A stretch of 64,000 bases of DNA from Microbacterium sp. AB. Lineage in GTDB: Bacteria; Actinomycetota; Actinomycetes; Actinomycetales; Microbacteriaceae. The notes under the pieces were generated by a model that did no database searches, was not told where the DNA came from, and saw only the letters and a program-made list of their open reading frames with translations. Shown here piece by piece: positions 1-8,689 of this stretch (its first letter is position 1; each line of letters opens with the position of its first letter). The translations under genes and the position numbers were made by a program. The stretch is taken from NCBI RefSeq assembly GCF_032878875.1, contig NZ_CP118157.1, positions 2,976,001 through 3,040,000 on the forward strand, given 5' to 3'.

Positions 1-611
1 GTCGACACCAGGACGACGGTCGGCATCAGCAGTGCGAGCGCCCTGGCGATGCGCGCGTCGCCGAGACGCGTCGCGAGGGAGCGGTAGACCGGCAGCAGCA
101 CGGCGGCGCGACCGGACGTCGACGGCACGAGGAACGACAGCGGCACGACGGCCGCCGTGACCGTCCACATGAGCCCTCGCACGGATCGCGCCCTGCCGAT
201 GATCGCTCCCGTCAGGCGGGCGGCCAGGCCGGAGCCCGCCATCGCCCCGCCGATGACGAAGGCGCCGACGATGAGCCAGACGACGTCGTTCCCCAGCGAG
301 GCGAAGAACTCCTCCTGCCGCCCGACGGGGATGCAGGCGGTCAGCCCGGCTCCCAGGGCGACGTACCCCGGTTCGAGGTCGGTCAGCGTCCACAGCACCG
401 TCGCCGCGCCGAAGGCGAACAGCACGAGTCGAGCGTCGACCGGCAGGTCGCCGGGCAGCGACACCAGCGCGCCGATCGTCACGATGAGCCCGGCCGCCCA
501 GCGCATGCGGACGGGCACCGCGAGCGCACGCTCGCGCCACGACCTCGCCCGAGCCGGCTCGGGGACCGAGGACGACGCGTCCCCCTCCTCGCAGCCGGTG
601 CGCGTGGTCAT
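1..611 (-). CDS. SLC13/DASS-type anion permease, 3' end cut by window edge
   Basis: This is the N-terminal 203 residues of a multi-pass transporter; the rest lies beyond base 1. After about 40 mostly polar residues come hydrophobic segments, then a VWLIVGAFVIGGAM stretch and a PSTSGRAAVLLPV stretch. The second resembles the conserved Ser-Thr/Ser-Gly re-entrant motif of the SLC13 (divalent anion:Na+ symporter) and ArsB/NhaD superfamily, which carries dicarboxylates, citrate or sulfate. The ATG at 611 overlaps the glycerate kinase stop codon (ATGA), so the two are probably cotranscribed and coupled. That context suggests uptake of an organic acid such as glycerate or tartronate, which is inference only. 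Family assignment is fairly sure; the substrate is unknown. Confidence 0.75.
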   Translation of the reverse strand, partial: MTTRTGCEEGDASSSVPEPARARSWRERALAVPVRMRWAAGLIVTIGALVSLPGDLPVDARLVLFAFGAATVLWTLTDLEPGYVALGAGLTACIPVGRQEEFFASLGNDVVWLIVGAFVIGGAMAGSGLAARLTGAIIGRARSVRGLMWTVTAAVVPLSFLVPSTSGRAAVLLPVYRSLATRLGDARIARALALLMPTVVLVS

Positions 612-1828
612 GAGACGCTCCGCAGCAGGGGGCGGGGGCCCTGGCTCTCCGTCTGCCCGAGCTGGCAGCCGATCAGCACGAGACGCATGGAGCGCTCGGC
701 GGCGTCGGTGAGGAGCTGCGGCGAGCGCTCGATCGACTCCTTCAGCGTGAGCGGCAGCGGCACGATCGAGACGACGGCGTCGATGCCGATGTCGTGGACG
801 TCGCGTGCACGCCGGCCGATGGTGCCCGCCAGGGCGAACACCGGCTTGCCCTGGGCCTTCGCGCGCCGAGCGACCTCGGCGGGCACCTTGCCGTGCGGGG
901 TCTGCTCGTCCACGGAGCCCTCGGCCGTGATCACGAGATCGGCTCCGGCGATGAGGCCGTCGAGGTCGACGTGGTCGAGCATGACGTCGAACCTCGGCAT
1001 CAGACGCGCGCCGAGCCCGCCCGCGAGCCCCGCGCCCAGCCCGCCGGAGGCGCCGGTGCAGCTCCCCGTGGCGAGATCGTACGACCTCGGCTGCACGCCG
1101 TCGCGGGTCAGCACCTCCGCCCACCGCTCGAGCGACGCGTCGAGGGCGTCGACCTGCTCGGGCGTCGCCCCCTTCTGCGGGCCGAACACGCGGGCGACGC
1201 CACGAGGACCGGTGAGGACGTTGTGCGGGTTGCAGGCGACGAGCACATCGACGTCGGAGAGCCGGGGGTCGACCCCGGAGAGGTCGACCCCCGCGACGTC
1301 GGCCAGGGCGTTGCCGCCCCGGCCGATCTCGTCGCCGGCGGAGTCGGTGACGCGGGCACCGAGAGCCTGCAGCGCCCCCGCTCCGCCGTCGCACGTGCCG
1401 GAGTCTCCGCAGCCGACGAGGATGCGACGGGCTCCCTCGTCGAGTGCGGCGCGGATGAGCTCGCCGACGCCGTACGTCGTCGTCGCCCCCGGATCGCGCA
1501 GATCCGCCGGGACGAGCCGGAGCCCCGCCGCCTCGGCCATCTCGACGACCGCGGTCCCCTGGGCGCCGCCTCCGAGCAGCGCCAGGACCGCCGTCACAGG
1601 ACGACCCACGGGACCCGTGACCCGACGCTCGACGAGACGGCCTCCCGTCGCCGCCGCGAGCGTGCGCGCCGACCCCTCGCCGCCGTCGACGACGGGGACG
1701 CGGTCGATCACCGCTCCGGGGAGGGTCCTCCGGACGCCCGACGCGATCGCGTCGGCGACCTGCTCGGCGGAGAGGCTCTCCTTGAAACCGCTGGGGGCGA
1801 TCAGGACGCGCCCGGGAACCTTGGTCAT
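608..1828 (-). CDS. glxK: Glycerate kinase (glycerate 2-kinase family)
   Basis: A 406-residue enzyme of the GlxK/GarK family, which phosphorylates D-glycerate with ATP to 2-phosphoglycerate in glyoxylate, glycerate or glucarate breakdown. The family signature is visible: IAPSGFKESLSA at residues 10-21, VVDGGEG around 46-52, GCGDSGTCDGGAGAL near 140-155, and an AEGSVDEQTPHGK block in the last third. I chose ATG 1828 over the longer frame starting at 1909 because a strong GAGGAGG ribosome site precedes it and the family begins at this point. The length is close to the usual 380-400. It overlaps the downstream SLC13 permease, suggesting a two-gene uptake and kinase operon. It is divergent from radA. 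Confidence 0.9.
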   Translation of the reverse strand: MTKVPGRVLIAPSGFKESLSAEQVADAIASGVRRTLPGAVIDRVPVVDGGEGSARTLAAATGGRLVERRVTGPVGRPVTAVLALLGGGAQGTAVVEMAEAAGLRLVPADLRDPGATTTYGVGELIRAALDEGARRILVGCGDSGTCDGGAGALQALGARVTDSAGDEIGRGGNALADVAGVDLSGVDPRLSDVDVLVACNPHNVLTGPRGVARVFGPQKGATPEQVDALDASLERWAEVLTRDGVQPRSYDLATGSCTGASGGLGAGLAGGLGARLMPRFDVMLDHVDLDGLIAGADLVITAEGSVDEQTPHGKVPAEVARRAKAQGKPVFALAGTIGRRARDVHDIGIDAVVSIVPLPLTLKESIERSPQLLTDAAERSMRLVLIGCQLGQTESQGPRPLLRSVS

Positions 1829-1903
1829 CGCTGCCGACCTCCTCGTGCCCGCGACGTCCTTCGCCGGGGCATGAGTCAACAGGCTGCCCACCGGCCACAA
1901 GAC

Positions 1904-1923
1904 GTTCATGAGCCGTTCATGAG
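1904..1923. promoter_or_regulatory. Tandem GTTCATGAG direct repeat, possible operator
   Basis: Two exact copies of GTTCATGAG start 11 bases apart, one helical turn, between the divergent glycerate kinase and radA genes. That spacing suits two regulator subunits bound to one DNA face. No regulator is encoded next to it, so the assignment is speculative. Confidence 0.3.
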
Positions 1924-1980
1924 GAAGATCTCATGCGGCGGGCGCACGGGGGCGACGCTCCGGATGTCGGCGGCGCCTCC

Positions 1981-1986
1981 TACGCT
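1981..1986 (+). promoter_or_regulatory. -10 box TACGCT for leaderless radA
   Basis: TACGCT followed by six bases and then the radA ATG. Initiation 6-7 bases after this box would put the start codon at or near the 5' end of the mRNA. Confidence 0.5.
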
Positions 1987-1992
1987 GGAGAC

Positions 1993-3351
1993 ATGGCCAC
2001 CAAGCGCTCGGCGACAGCCGCATACGTCTGCAGCGAGTGCGGGTGGACCACCGCGAAGTGGGTGGGCCGTTGTGGCGAGTGCCAGCAGTGGAACACCGTC
2101 GTCGAGGCGTCGGCGCCTGCGGGCGGCTCACGCCGGGTCGCCCCGCTGGTCCCGACGTCGTCGGCGCGCCCCATCACGAGCATCGACACGAGCGAGACGC
2201 CGCGACGGGCGAGCGGCGTGGGGGAGTTCGACCGCGTGCTCGGCGGGGGCATCGTGCCGGGCGCGGCCATCCTGCTCTCCGGGGAGCCGGGCGTCGGCAA
2301 GTCGACACTGCTCCTCGAGGTCGCGGCGCAGTCGGCGCGCGAAGGCCGGCGGGTGCTCTACGTCAGCGCGGAGGAGTCGCCCGCGCAGGTCCGGCTGCGC
2401 GCCGAGCGCACGAGCGCCCTGCACGACGAGCTCTACCTCGCGAGCGAGACCGATCTGGCGAGGGTGCTCGGCCACATCGACGAGATCTCCCCCGCCCTCG
2501 TCATCGTCGACTCGGTGCAGACGGTCTCGTCCTCGCTCTCCGACGGCGCCGCCGGCATGCCCGGACAGGTGCGCGAGGTCGCCTCGACCCTCATCCGGGT
2601 CGCCAAGGAACGCGACCTCCCCGTGATCCTCGTCGGCCACGTCACGAAGGACGGCCAGGTCGCGGGCCCCCGCGTGCTCGAGCACCTCGTCGACGTCGTC
2701 TGCCACTTCGAGGGCGACCGGCAGACGAGCCTGCGCTTCCTCCGCGCCCTGAAGAACCGCTTCGGAGCCGCCGATGAGGTGGGCTGCTTCCAGATGGCAG
2801 GTGACGGCATCGTCGGCGTCCCCGACCCGAGTGCGCTCTTCCTCTCGCACGGCGAGCCCGAGCCCGGCACCTGCGTCGCGATCGCGCTCGAGGGCCGGCG
2901 TGCGCTGCCCGTCGAGGTGCAGGCCCTGACGATCCCGACGAGTGCGACGAATCCGCGCCGCGTCGTCAACGGCATGGATGCCTCCCGGGTCGCGATGGTG
3001 CTCGCCGTGCTCGAGCGGAGGGCGGGCATCAGGACGAGCGAGCTGGACGTCTACGTGTCGACCGTGGGCGGCGTGCGCTTCACGGAGCCGGCGGCCGACC
3101 TGGCCATCGCGATCGCCGTCGCGGGCTCGGTGCGGAATCACGCGATCGCCCGCAACGTCGCCGCCGTCGGCGAGCTGAGCCTCGCGGGCGAGGTGCGCCC
3201 CGTCACCCAGGGGGCGCAGCGCCGCGCCGAGGCCGCCCGCCTCGGCTACACGCGCGTCGTGGACGATCGGTCGGGCAAGCTGACGAGCGCTCTGAACGAC
3301 ATCCGCGCGCTGCACCTCGTGTCGCGCGACGCGGGCTTCCCCGAGTTCTGA
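1993..3351 (+). CDS. radA: DNA repair protein RadA
   Basis: RadA (Sms) is a RecA-like branch-migration ATPase used in recombinational repair. The 452-residue protein has the whole family plan: a four-cysteine zinc finger (Cys13, Cys16, Cys27, Cys30), a Walker A motif GEPGVGKST at about residues 97-105, the RadA-specific KNRFG motif at 254-258, and a C-terminal Lon-protease-like domain. I placed the start at ATG 1993 because the zinc finger must begin near residue 10; the upstream extension from 1933 is not family-like. A TACGCT box six bases before the ATG suggests a leaderless transcript. The GGAG lying within that spacer could instead act as a ribosome site. Confidence 0.97.
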   Translation: MATKRSATAAYVCSECGWTTAKWVGRCGECQQWNTVVEASAPAGGSRRVAPLVPTSSARPITSIDTSETPRRASGVGEFDRVLGGGIVPGAAILLSGEPGVGKSTLLLEVAAQSAREGRRVLYVSAEESPAQVRLRAERTSALHDELYLASETDLARVLGHIDEISPALVIVDSVQTVSSSLSDGAAGMPGQVREVASTLIRVAKERDLPVILVGHVTKDGQVAGPRVLEHLVDVVCHFEGDRQTSLRFLRALKNRFGAADEVGCFQMAGDGIVGVPDPSALFLSHGEPEPGTCVAIALEGRRALPVEVQALTIPTSATNPRRVVNGMDASRVAMVLAVLERRAGIRTSELDVYVSTVGGVRFTEPAADLAIAIAVAGSVRNHAIARNVAAVGELSLAGEVRPVTQGAQRRAEAARLGYTRVVDDRSGKLTSALNDIRALHLVSRDAGFPEF

Positions 3352-3358
3352 GACCCGC

Positions 3359-3772
3359 TCAGGCGTCGAGGGCGTCGAGCAGATCGGCCGGCGACGCCTG
3401 CATGGGATGGGGCCCGGCGATGTCGAGGAACACCGTCGTGACCGTCGCCCGATGCTCGGTGAGGAACGCGCGCAGCCATGCGGGCGAGTAGACGCCCACC
3501 CCGGGCGGCAGATTCGCCGGCTTGTGGCGGGCGTCGCTGAAGAGCAGCAGCGCGACGTCGCCGGTGCCCGCATCGCGGTAGGTCCACACCTCGCCGCCGT
3601 CGAGCGGGTTGTCCCGGGGCCCCGGCGCGATCAGCGGCACGACCGTGTTGCCGTTCCGCAGGGCGAGGGCGACGGCCGCCATGTCCTGCTTCTCGAGCGC
3701 CAGGGCGAGCGCCTCCGAACGGAAGGCCGCAGGATCGGCGGCGACGGACTTCTTGCGCTGGGGGGCGGCCAT
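3359..3772 (-). CDS. SseB-like protein of unknown function
   Basis: A 137-residue soluble protein. A short basic start is followed by an alpha/beta region containing VVPLIAPGP, ALLLFSDARHKPANLP and VYSPAWLRAFL. This resembles the N-terminal domain of SseB-family proteins, which are common in actinobacteria and have no settled role. A TAGTCT box seven bases before the ATG suggests a leaderless mRNA. It converges on radA with only seven bases between the stop codons, so no terminator separates them. The family call is tentative and I assign no biochemical function. Confidence 0.6.
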   Translation of the reverse strand: MAAPQRKKSVAADPAAFRSEALALALEKQDMAAVALALRNGNTVVPLIAPGPRDNPLDGGEVWTYRDAGTGDVALLLFSDARHKPANLPPGVGVYSPAWLRAFLTEHRATVTTVFLDIAGPHPMQASPADLLDALDA

Positions 3773-3779
3773 GCCCTCC

Positions 3780-3785
3780 AGACTA
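3780..3785 (-). promoter_or_regulatory. -10 box TAGTCT for leaderless SseB-like gene
   Basis: On the minus strand TAGTCT is followed by seven bases and then the ATG at 3772. Confidence 0.45.
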
Positions 3786-3842
3786 CGGAACGTCCGGAGC
3801 GCGAACCTGCCCCGAGGCCCCTGTTCACCAGTTTCCTCGCGC

Positions 3843-4514
3843 TCAGGCCTTCTTCGGCGCGGTCACGGTCAGCGATGCCGCGGTGCAGCCCTTCATCGCC
3901 TTCTGGATGGCGGTCTTCTCGGCCGCGTCGATGGCCAGCGACCACCGATACTTCACCGCAACCCACTCGGCGACGTACTGGCACCTGTTCTTCGCAGGCA
4001 GCCACTGCGCGGGATCCTTGTCGACCTTCGCCTGGTTCGAGGCCGTGCTCACGGCGTTGAGCGTCCATGCGTAGCCGAGGTCGTTCGCGAACTTCTGGCG
4101 GCGCGACGCGCTCCACTTCTGCGCCCCGGAGTCCCACGCCTCAGACAGAGCGACGAGGTGGTCGATCTCGAGCTTGCTCGCGTCCGTGTACGTCCTGCCG
4201 TCGTACTGGCTGTGCCATCTCCCGGTCTTCACGGTGCACGACGACTTGGCGTGAGTGACGTTCTTCTTCGACTCGGCCATGAGCACCTCGGCGCGGGTGT
4301 TGCACCCGTCCTTGTCGGCGTCGATGCCGTAGTTGAACAGGCTCCGGTCATACTTCGACGTGTTCTCCGCCTTCACCGGGAGTGTGTTCAGCAACGTGCT
4401 GGCGTTGACCGTGGACGCCGCCGAAGCGGCGTCGGGATGCGCCCCCACGAGGAGCGCGGGGACGAGGACAGCCGTCAGTGCCACACGCACGAAGGGGGCT
4501 CGAGGCGACGTCAC
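3843..4514 (-). CDS. Secreted HNH-family nuclease (DUF1524/GmrSD C-terminal type)
   Basis: A 223-residue predicted exported nuclease. The N-terminus (VALTAVLVPALLVGAHPDAASA) is a typical signal peptide. The mature part contains LEIDHLVALSEAWDSGA, then FANDL, a conserved Asn, VDKDPAQWLP and NRC, which is the His-Me finger of the DUF1524 family seen in many extracellular actinobacterial nucleases. Four cysteines (CNTR, SSC, NRC, GC) could form disulfides outside the cell. The start is GTG 4514: it gives a clean signal peptide and lies six bases after a TATCAT box, with no Shine-Dalgarno, so the mRNA is probably leaderless. The longer frame upstream (to 4667) has no signal sequence. Confidence 0.85.
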   Translation of the reverse strand: MTSPRAPFVRVALTAVLVPALLVGAHPDAASAASTVNASTLLNTLPVKAENTSKYDRSLFNYGIDADKDGCNTRAEVLMAESKKNVTHAKSSCTVKTGRWHSQYDGRTYTDASKLEIDHLVALSEAWDSGAQKWSASRRQKFANDLGYAWTLNAVSTASNQAKVDKDPAQWLPAKNRCQYVAEWVAVKYRWSLAIDAAEKTAIQKAMKGCTAASLTVTAPKKA

Positions 4515-4520
4515 AGACGA

Positions 4521-4526
4521 ATGATA
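4521..4526 (-). promoter_or_regulatory. -10 box TATCAT for leaderless HNH nuclease
   Basis: TATCAT on the minus strand, six bases before the GTG at 4514. It decides the start because no ribosome site is present. Confidence 0.5.
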
Positions 4527-4626
4527 GCGGCGTCCGAGGGCATCGACCGACGCCGCGACACCCCGGCGCGGCTCTGCGGGACGTTCGCAGGGCCGACGGT
4601 GCAGCGGCGCTGCTACGAGACGGCCG

Positions 4627-5304
4627 TCAGTACAACAGGAACTGCGTCGTCTCGGCGGCCTCGACACCCGCGATCGCGACCTGCAGATGGTACGACGCTC
4701 CCCCGGCGGGAGCGGCGGGCCGGCTGTCGCTGTCGCACGAGTCGACCGTCGACCGGGTGCGATCCCAGACGACGGGCTCCGCGCTCGTGACGCTCTGCCC
4801 GGCGGTGAGCGTCACCTCCATGTCGCTCGGCTCGGTCTGGCAGTCCGTCGACTGCCACCAGGTGTCGTCGCCGCTGGTCACGACGAAGCTCTGCGTCGAC
4901 GTCCCGACGTTCAGCACGCAGTCGACGGAGCCGGTGTTCGTGAGCTGGATCGAGAAGCTCGGCTGCTGATCGGCGGCGTACTCGCCCTGGTCGGCGATGC
5001 CGACGACCTCGAGCACCCCGGGGTCGCACGCCGCCGGGGTCGCCGAGGCGGACGGCTCGGGGTCGGGCGTCTCGGTCGGATCGGCGGTGGCCACCGGCTC
5101 CTCGGGCTCGGTGGTCGGCGCGGAGGTGGGGGCGGTCGTCTCGGCGGCGGGCTCGGCGTCGCCGCCGAAGAGGCCCTGCCACGGCTGGGCGACGGCCAGC
5201 CAGACGATGCCGCCGATCACCGCGATCGCGAGCAGCAGCACCACGAGCCTGCGCCTCCGGTAGACGGCTGCGGACTGACGGCGACGGCGTCGAGGCGTGC
5301 TCAC
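4627..5304 (-). CDS. Membrane-anchored protein with Pro/Thr-rich linker
   Basis: A 225-residue protein of unknown function. A very basic N-terminus (five or more Arg in a row) leads into one transmembrane segment at about residues 19-41. A linker rich in Thr, Pro, Glu and Ala (about 50-90) follows, then an extracytoplasmic domain that looks like a beta-sandwich: the pattern FSIQLTNTGSVDCVLNVG recalls DUF4232-type domains. Three cysteines (ACDPG, VDCVL, DSCDS) and TDCQT could pair outside the cell. The start is GTG 5304, behind a GAGGAG site. The next gene upstream is the acetyltransferase, 13 bases away on the same strand, so an operon is likely. Confidence 0.7.
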   Translation of the reverse strand: MSTPRRRRRQSAAVYRRRRLVVLLLAIAVIGGIVWLAVAQPWQGLFGGDAEPAAETTAPTSAPTTEPEEPVATADPTETPDPEPSASATPAACDPGVLEVVGIADQGEYAADQQPSFSIQLTNTGSVDCVLNVGTSTQSFVVTSGDDTWWQSTDCQTEPSDMEVTLTAGQSVTSAEPVVWDRTRSTVDSCDSDSRPAAPAGGASYHLQVAIAGVEAAETTQFLLY

Positions 5305-5317
5305 GATTCGCGACTCC

Positions 5318-5821
5318 TCAGAGGTGCTTGAGCATCCGGGTGTTGCCCAGCGTGTTGGGCTTCACGTGGGCGAGGTCGAGGAACTCGGCGACGCCCTCGT
5401 CGGGGCTTCGTACGAGCTGTGAGTAGACGTCGGGCGAGACGACCTGCTCGCCGATGGGCTCGAAGCCCCGGCGGCGGAAGAAATCGACCTCGAAGGTCAG
5501 GCAGAACAGCCTCGAGAGGCCCAGATCGCGCGCCCTGTCCTCGAGGCCAGCGACGATCCCACGGCCGACGCCGCGGTGCAGCCATTCGTCCGCGACGAGC
5601 AGCGTGCGCACCTCGCCGAGGTCGGCCCAGATCACGTGCAGCGCGCCGCATCCGATGACCCGGCCCCCGGCGTCCTCGGCGACGAGGAACTCCTGCGTCG
5701 CCTCGTACAGCACGACGAGATCCTTGCCGAGCAGGATGCGTCGCGACACGAGCGGCTGGAGCATCCGGTGGATCTGCGCCATGTCGGCCGCGCGGGCCGG
5801 CCGCACCGTGAACTCGGTCAT
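5318..5821 (-). CDS. argA: Amino-acid N-acetyltransferase (short-form N-acetylglutamate synthase)
   Basis: A 167-residue stand-alone GNAT enzyme. It closely follows the mycobacterial short ArgA type, which makes N-acetylglutamate from glutamate and acetyl-CoA as the first step of arginine synthesis. Recognisable parts are RRILLGKDLVVLYE near residues 28-40, GCGALHVIWADLGEVRTL near 57-74, the acetyl-CoA loop HRGVGRGI at 82-89, and the conserved tail VKPNTLGNTRMLKHL. The ATG at 5821 follows a GGGAGG site; the long upstream reading frame to 7051 is only the antisense frame of clpC. No other arg gene is in the window, so the pathway assignment rests on the family alone. Confidence 0.85.
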   Translation of the reverse strand: MTEFTVRPARAADMAQIHRMLQPLVSRRILLGKDLVVLYEATQEFLVAEDAGGRVIGCGALHVIWADLGEVRTLLVADEWLHRGVGRGIVAGLEDRARDLGLSRLFCLTFEVDFFRRRGFEPIGEQVVSPDVYSQLVRSPDEGVAEFLDLAHVKPNTLGNTRMLKHL

Positions 5822-5878
5822 CCTCCCACCATAGGACCGCCCGCCCCGGCTCCCGCTGAGCACCGCCGCATCCCGGCA

Positions 5879-5918
5879 CACGAGAGGGGCGGGGCCCGAA
5901 GGCCCCGCCCCTCTCGTG
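5879..5918 (-). terminator. Terminator hairpin of clpC
   Basis: Perfect 18-bp stem (5879-5896 with 5901-5918) closed by a CGAA loop, starting eight bases after the clpC stop. It has no T tract, as is common in GC-rich actinobacteria. Confidence 0.85.
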
Positions 5919-5925
5919 ACGCGCG

Positions 5926-8451
5926 TCAGTCGCCGAGCGCCGCGAGATCCGGCGTCGCCGAGATCTCGCCGCCCGTGTTCACGCCCACGGCCACCTTCTC
6001 GCCGCGGGGTGCGCTGTCGAACGTGAAGGCCCCGTCGACGAGGTCCACCTTGATGTGGTGGCCCGGCTCGAGCTGGCCGTTGAGCAGCTGCTCCGACAGG
6101 CGGTCCTCCACCTCGCGCTGCATGGCGCGACGCAGCGGACGGGCGCCGAGCGCCGGGTCGAACCCGACCTCGATGAGGCGCTCCTTGGCGGCCTGCGACA
6201 GCTCGATCGTCATGTCCCGGTCGAGCAGGCGGTCGGCCAGGCGCTTCGTGAACAGGTCCACGATCTGCACGAGCTCGGCCTTCGACAGCTGCGGGAACAC
6301 GATGATGTCGTCGACGCGGTTGAGGAACTCGGGCTTGAAGTGACGCTTCAGCTCCTCGTCGACCTTGCCCTTCATCCGGTCGTACGTCGTCTGCGCGTTG
6401 CCCTCGACCTGGAAGCCGACCGGGCCGCCCGCGATGGCCGACGAGCCGAGGTTCGTCGTCATGATGATGACCGTGTTCTTGAAGTCGACGATGCGTCCCT
6501 GGCCGTCCGTCAGACGTCCCTCCTCCAGGATCTGGAGGAGCGAGTTGAAGATGTCGGGGTGGGCCTTCTCGATCTCGTCGAAGAGCACGACCGAGAACGG
6601 CTTGCGGCGCACCTTCTCGGTGAGCTGGCCGCCCTCCTCGAAGCCGACGAACCCGGGAGGGGCGCCGAACAGCCGCGAGACGGTGTGCTTCTCGCCGAAC
6701 TCCGACATGTCGAGGGAGATCAGCGCGCCCTCGTCGTCGAAGAGGAACTCCGCGAGCGCCTTGGCGAGCTCGGTCTTGCCGACGCCCGTGGGGCCGGCGA
6801 AGATGAACGAGCCCGAGGGACGCTTCGGGTCCTTGAGTCCGGCACGCTGGCGGCGGATGGTCTTGGAGAGCGCCGCGATGGCCTCCTCCTGACCGATGAC
6901 GCGCTGGTGCAGGGCCTTCTCCATGAAGACGAGACGGCTGGTCTCCTCCTCGGTGAGCTTGAACACCGGGATGCCCGTGGCCTGCGCCAGGACCTCGGCG
7001 ATCAGTCCCTCGTCGACAACCGCGTGCGACGCGACGTCGCCCGAGCGCCACTGCTTCTCGAGGCGCAGACGCTCGCCGAGGAGGGCCTTCTCCTCGTCGC
7101 GCAGGGCCGCGGCCTTCTCGAAGTCCTGCTCCTCCGACGCGGACTCCTTCGACTCGCGGACCTTGGCGATCCGCTCGTCGAACTCGCGCAGCTCCGGCGG
7201 CGACGACAGGATCGACAGGCGCAGGCGTGCGCCGGCCTCGTCGATCAGGTCGATGGCCTTGTCCGGCAGGAACCGGTCGCTGACGTAGCGGTCGGCGAGG
7301 TTCGCCGCCGCGACGATCGCGCCGTCCGTGATCTGCACCTTGTGATGCGCCTCGTAACGGTCGCGCAGCCCCTTGAGGATGTTGATCGCGTGGGGCAGCG
7401 ACGGCTCGGCGACCTGGATGGGCTGGAAGCGGCGCTCGAGGGCGGCGTCCTTCTCGAAGTGCTTGCGGTACTCGTCGAGGGTCGTCGCGCCGATCGTCTG
7501 CAGCTCGCCGCGGGCGAGGAGCGGCTTGAGGATCGAGGCGGCGTCGATCGCGCCCTCCGCGGCGCCCGCGCCCACGAGGGTGTGGATCTCGTCGATGAAG
7601 ACGATGATGTCGCCGCGCGTGCGGATCTCCTTGGTGACCTTCTTCAGGCGCTCCTCGAAGTCTCCGCGGTAGCGGGAGCCGGCGATGAGCGAGCCGAGGT
7701 CGAGCGAGTAGAGCTGCTTGTCCTTGAGCGTCTCGGGCACATCGCCCTTGACGATCGCCTGGGCGAGTCCCTCCACGACGGCGGTCTTGCCGACGCCGGG
7801 CTCGCCGATGAGGACGGGGTTGTTCTTCGAGCGGCGCGAGAGGATCTGCATCACGCGCTCGATCTCCTTCTCGCGCCCGATGACGGGGTCGAGCTTGTTC
7901 TCGCGCGCGGCCTGCGTGAGGTTGCGTCCGAACTGGTCGAGCACCTGCGAGCCGCCCTGGGCCTGCTGCTGCGACTCCTGACCGCTCGGGGCGACGCCCA
8001 CGGGCTCCTTGCCCTGGTAGCCCGAGAGCAGCTGGATGACCTGCTGGCGCACCTTGTTGAGGTCGGCGCCGAGCTTGACGAGCACCTGGGCGGCGACGCC
8101 CTCGCCCTCGCGGATGAGGCCGAGCAGGATGTGCTCGGTGCCGATGTAGTTGTGGCCGAGCTGCAGGGCCTCGCGCAGGGACAGCTCGAGCACCTTCTTG
8201 GCGCGCGGCGTGAAGGGGATGTGGCCGGTCGGCTGCTGCTGACCCTGCCCGATGATGTCCTGCACCTGCTCGCGCACGGCGTCCAGCGAGATGCCGAGCG
8301 ACTCGAGCGCCTTGGCGGCGACGCCCTCGCCCTCGTGGATGAGACCGAGCAGGATGTGCTCGGTGCCGATGTAGTTGTGGTTGAGCATCTTCGCCTCTTC
8401 TTGGGCGAGGACGACCACACGACGGGCACGGTCGGTGAATCTCTCGAACAT
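5926..8451 (-). CDS. clpC: ATP-dependent Clp protease ATPase subunit ClpC
   Basis: ClpC (Hsp100) unfolds proteins and feeds them to ClpP. The 841 residues are the standard length and order: two N-terminal Clp_N repeats (each with [13 protein letters not shown], about residues 27-38 and 101-112), a first AAA+ domain with Walker A GEPGVGKT (216-223) and VFIDEIHTL, a UVR/M-domain-like region near 425-460, and a second AAA+ domain with [16 protein letters not shown] near 555. The start [12 protein letters not shown] is invariant in the family and has GAGGAG before the ATG. It is a single transcript ending at the strong hairpin below it. CtsR, the Firmicutes partner, is absent, as expected for an actinobacterium. 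Confidence 0.98.
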   Translation of the reverse strand: MFERFTDRARRVVVLAQEEAKMLNHNYIGTEHILLGLIHEGEGVAAKALESLGISLDAVREQVQDIIGQGQQQPTGHIPFTPRAKKVLELSLREALQLGHNYIGTEHILLGLIREGEGVAAQVLVKLGADLNKVRQQVIQLLSGYQGKEPVGVAPSGQESQQQAQGGSQVLDQFGRNLTQAARENKLDPVIGREKEIERVMQILSRRSKNNPVLIGEPGVGKTAVVEGLAQAIVKGDVPETLKDKQLYSLDLGSLIAGSRYRGDFEERLKKVTKEIRTRGDIIVFIDEIHTLVGAGAAEGAIDAASILKPLLARGELQTIGATTLDEYRKHFEKDAALERRFQPIQVAEPSLPHAINILKGLRDRYEAHHKVQITDGAIVAAANLADRYVSDRFLPDKAIDLIDEAGARLRLSILSSPPELREFDERIAKVRESKESASEEQDFEKAAALRDEEKALLGERLRLEKQWRSGDVASHAVVDEGLIAEVLAQATGIPVFKLTEEETSRLVFMEKALHQRVIGQEEAIAALSKTIRRQRAGLKDPKRPSGSFIFAGPTGVGKTELAKALAEFLFDDEGALISLDMSEFGEKHTVSRLFGAPPGFVGFEEGGQLTEKVRRKPFSVVLFDEIEKAHPDIFNSLLQILEEGRLTDGQGRIVDFKNTVIIMTTNLGSSAIAGGPVGFQVEGNAQTTYDRMKGKVDEELKRHFKPEFLNRVDDIIVFPQLSKAELVQIVDLFTKRLADRLLDRDMTIELSQAAKERLIEVGFDPALGARPLRRAMQREVEDRLSEQLLNGQLEPGHHIKVDLVDGAFTFDSAPRGEKVAVGVNTGGEISATPDLAALGD

Positions 8452-8689
8452 GTCACTCCTCTGGGCCAGCGGCCAAGGGACGCGCCGACCAGGGACGTGC
8501 GGCGCGCCGTGGTTCCACCGTAACGACCGATCCCCCGGAGGGCGGCCGTGTTCGCCCTGGGCATAGCGCGGGGTCGAACCGCGAGAATCCCACTGCGCCG
8601 CGAGAGTCCGGGCGGCGGATGCCGTGTCGAGGCGCAGAGGGATTCCCGCCGGGCGGGCGGTCGCCGACCGGGTGCGAGCTGGATCGGGC

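Noticed and set aside
6055..8523. 822-residue open frame on the plus strand across clpC
   Set aside because: It is the antisense frame of clpC. It is rich in Arg, Leu, Asp and Val with no domain, typical of high-GC shadow frames.
8551..8568. Possible ClgR operator upstream of clpC (TTCGCCCTGGGCATAGCG)
   Set aside because: The half-sites look right but the spacing is several bases too long for the CGCY-N3-RGCG core as I know it.
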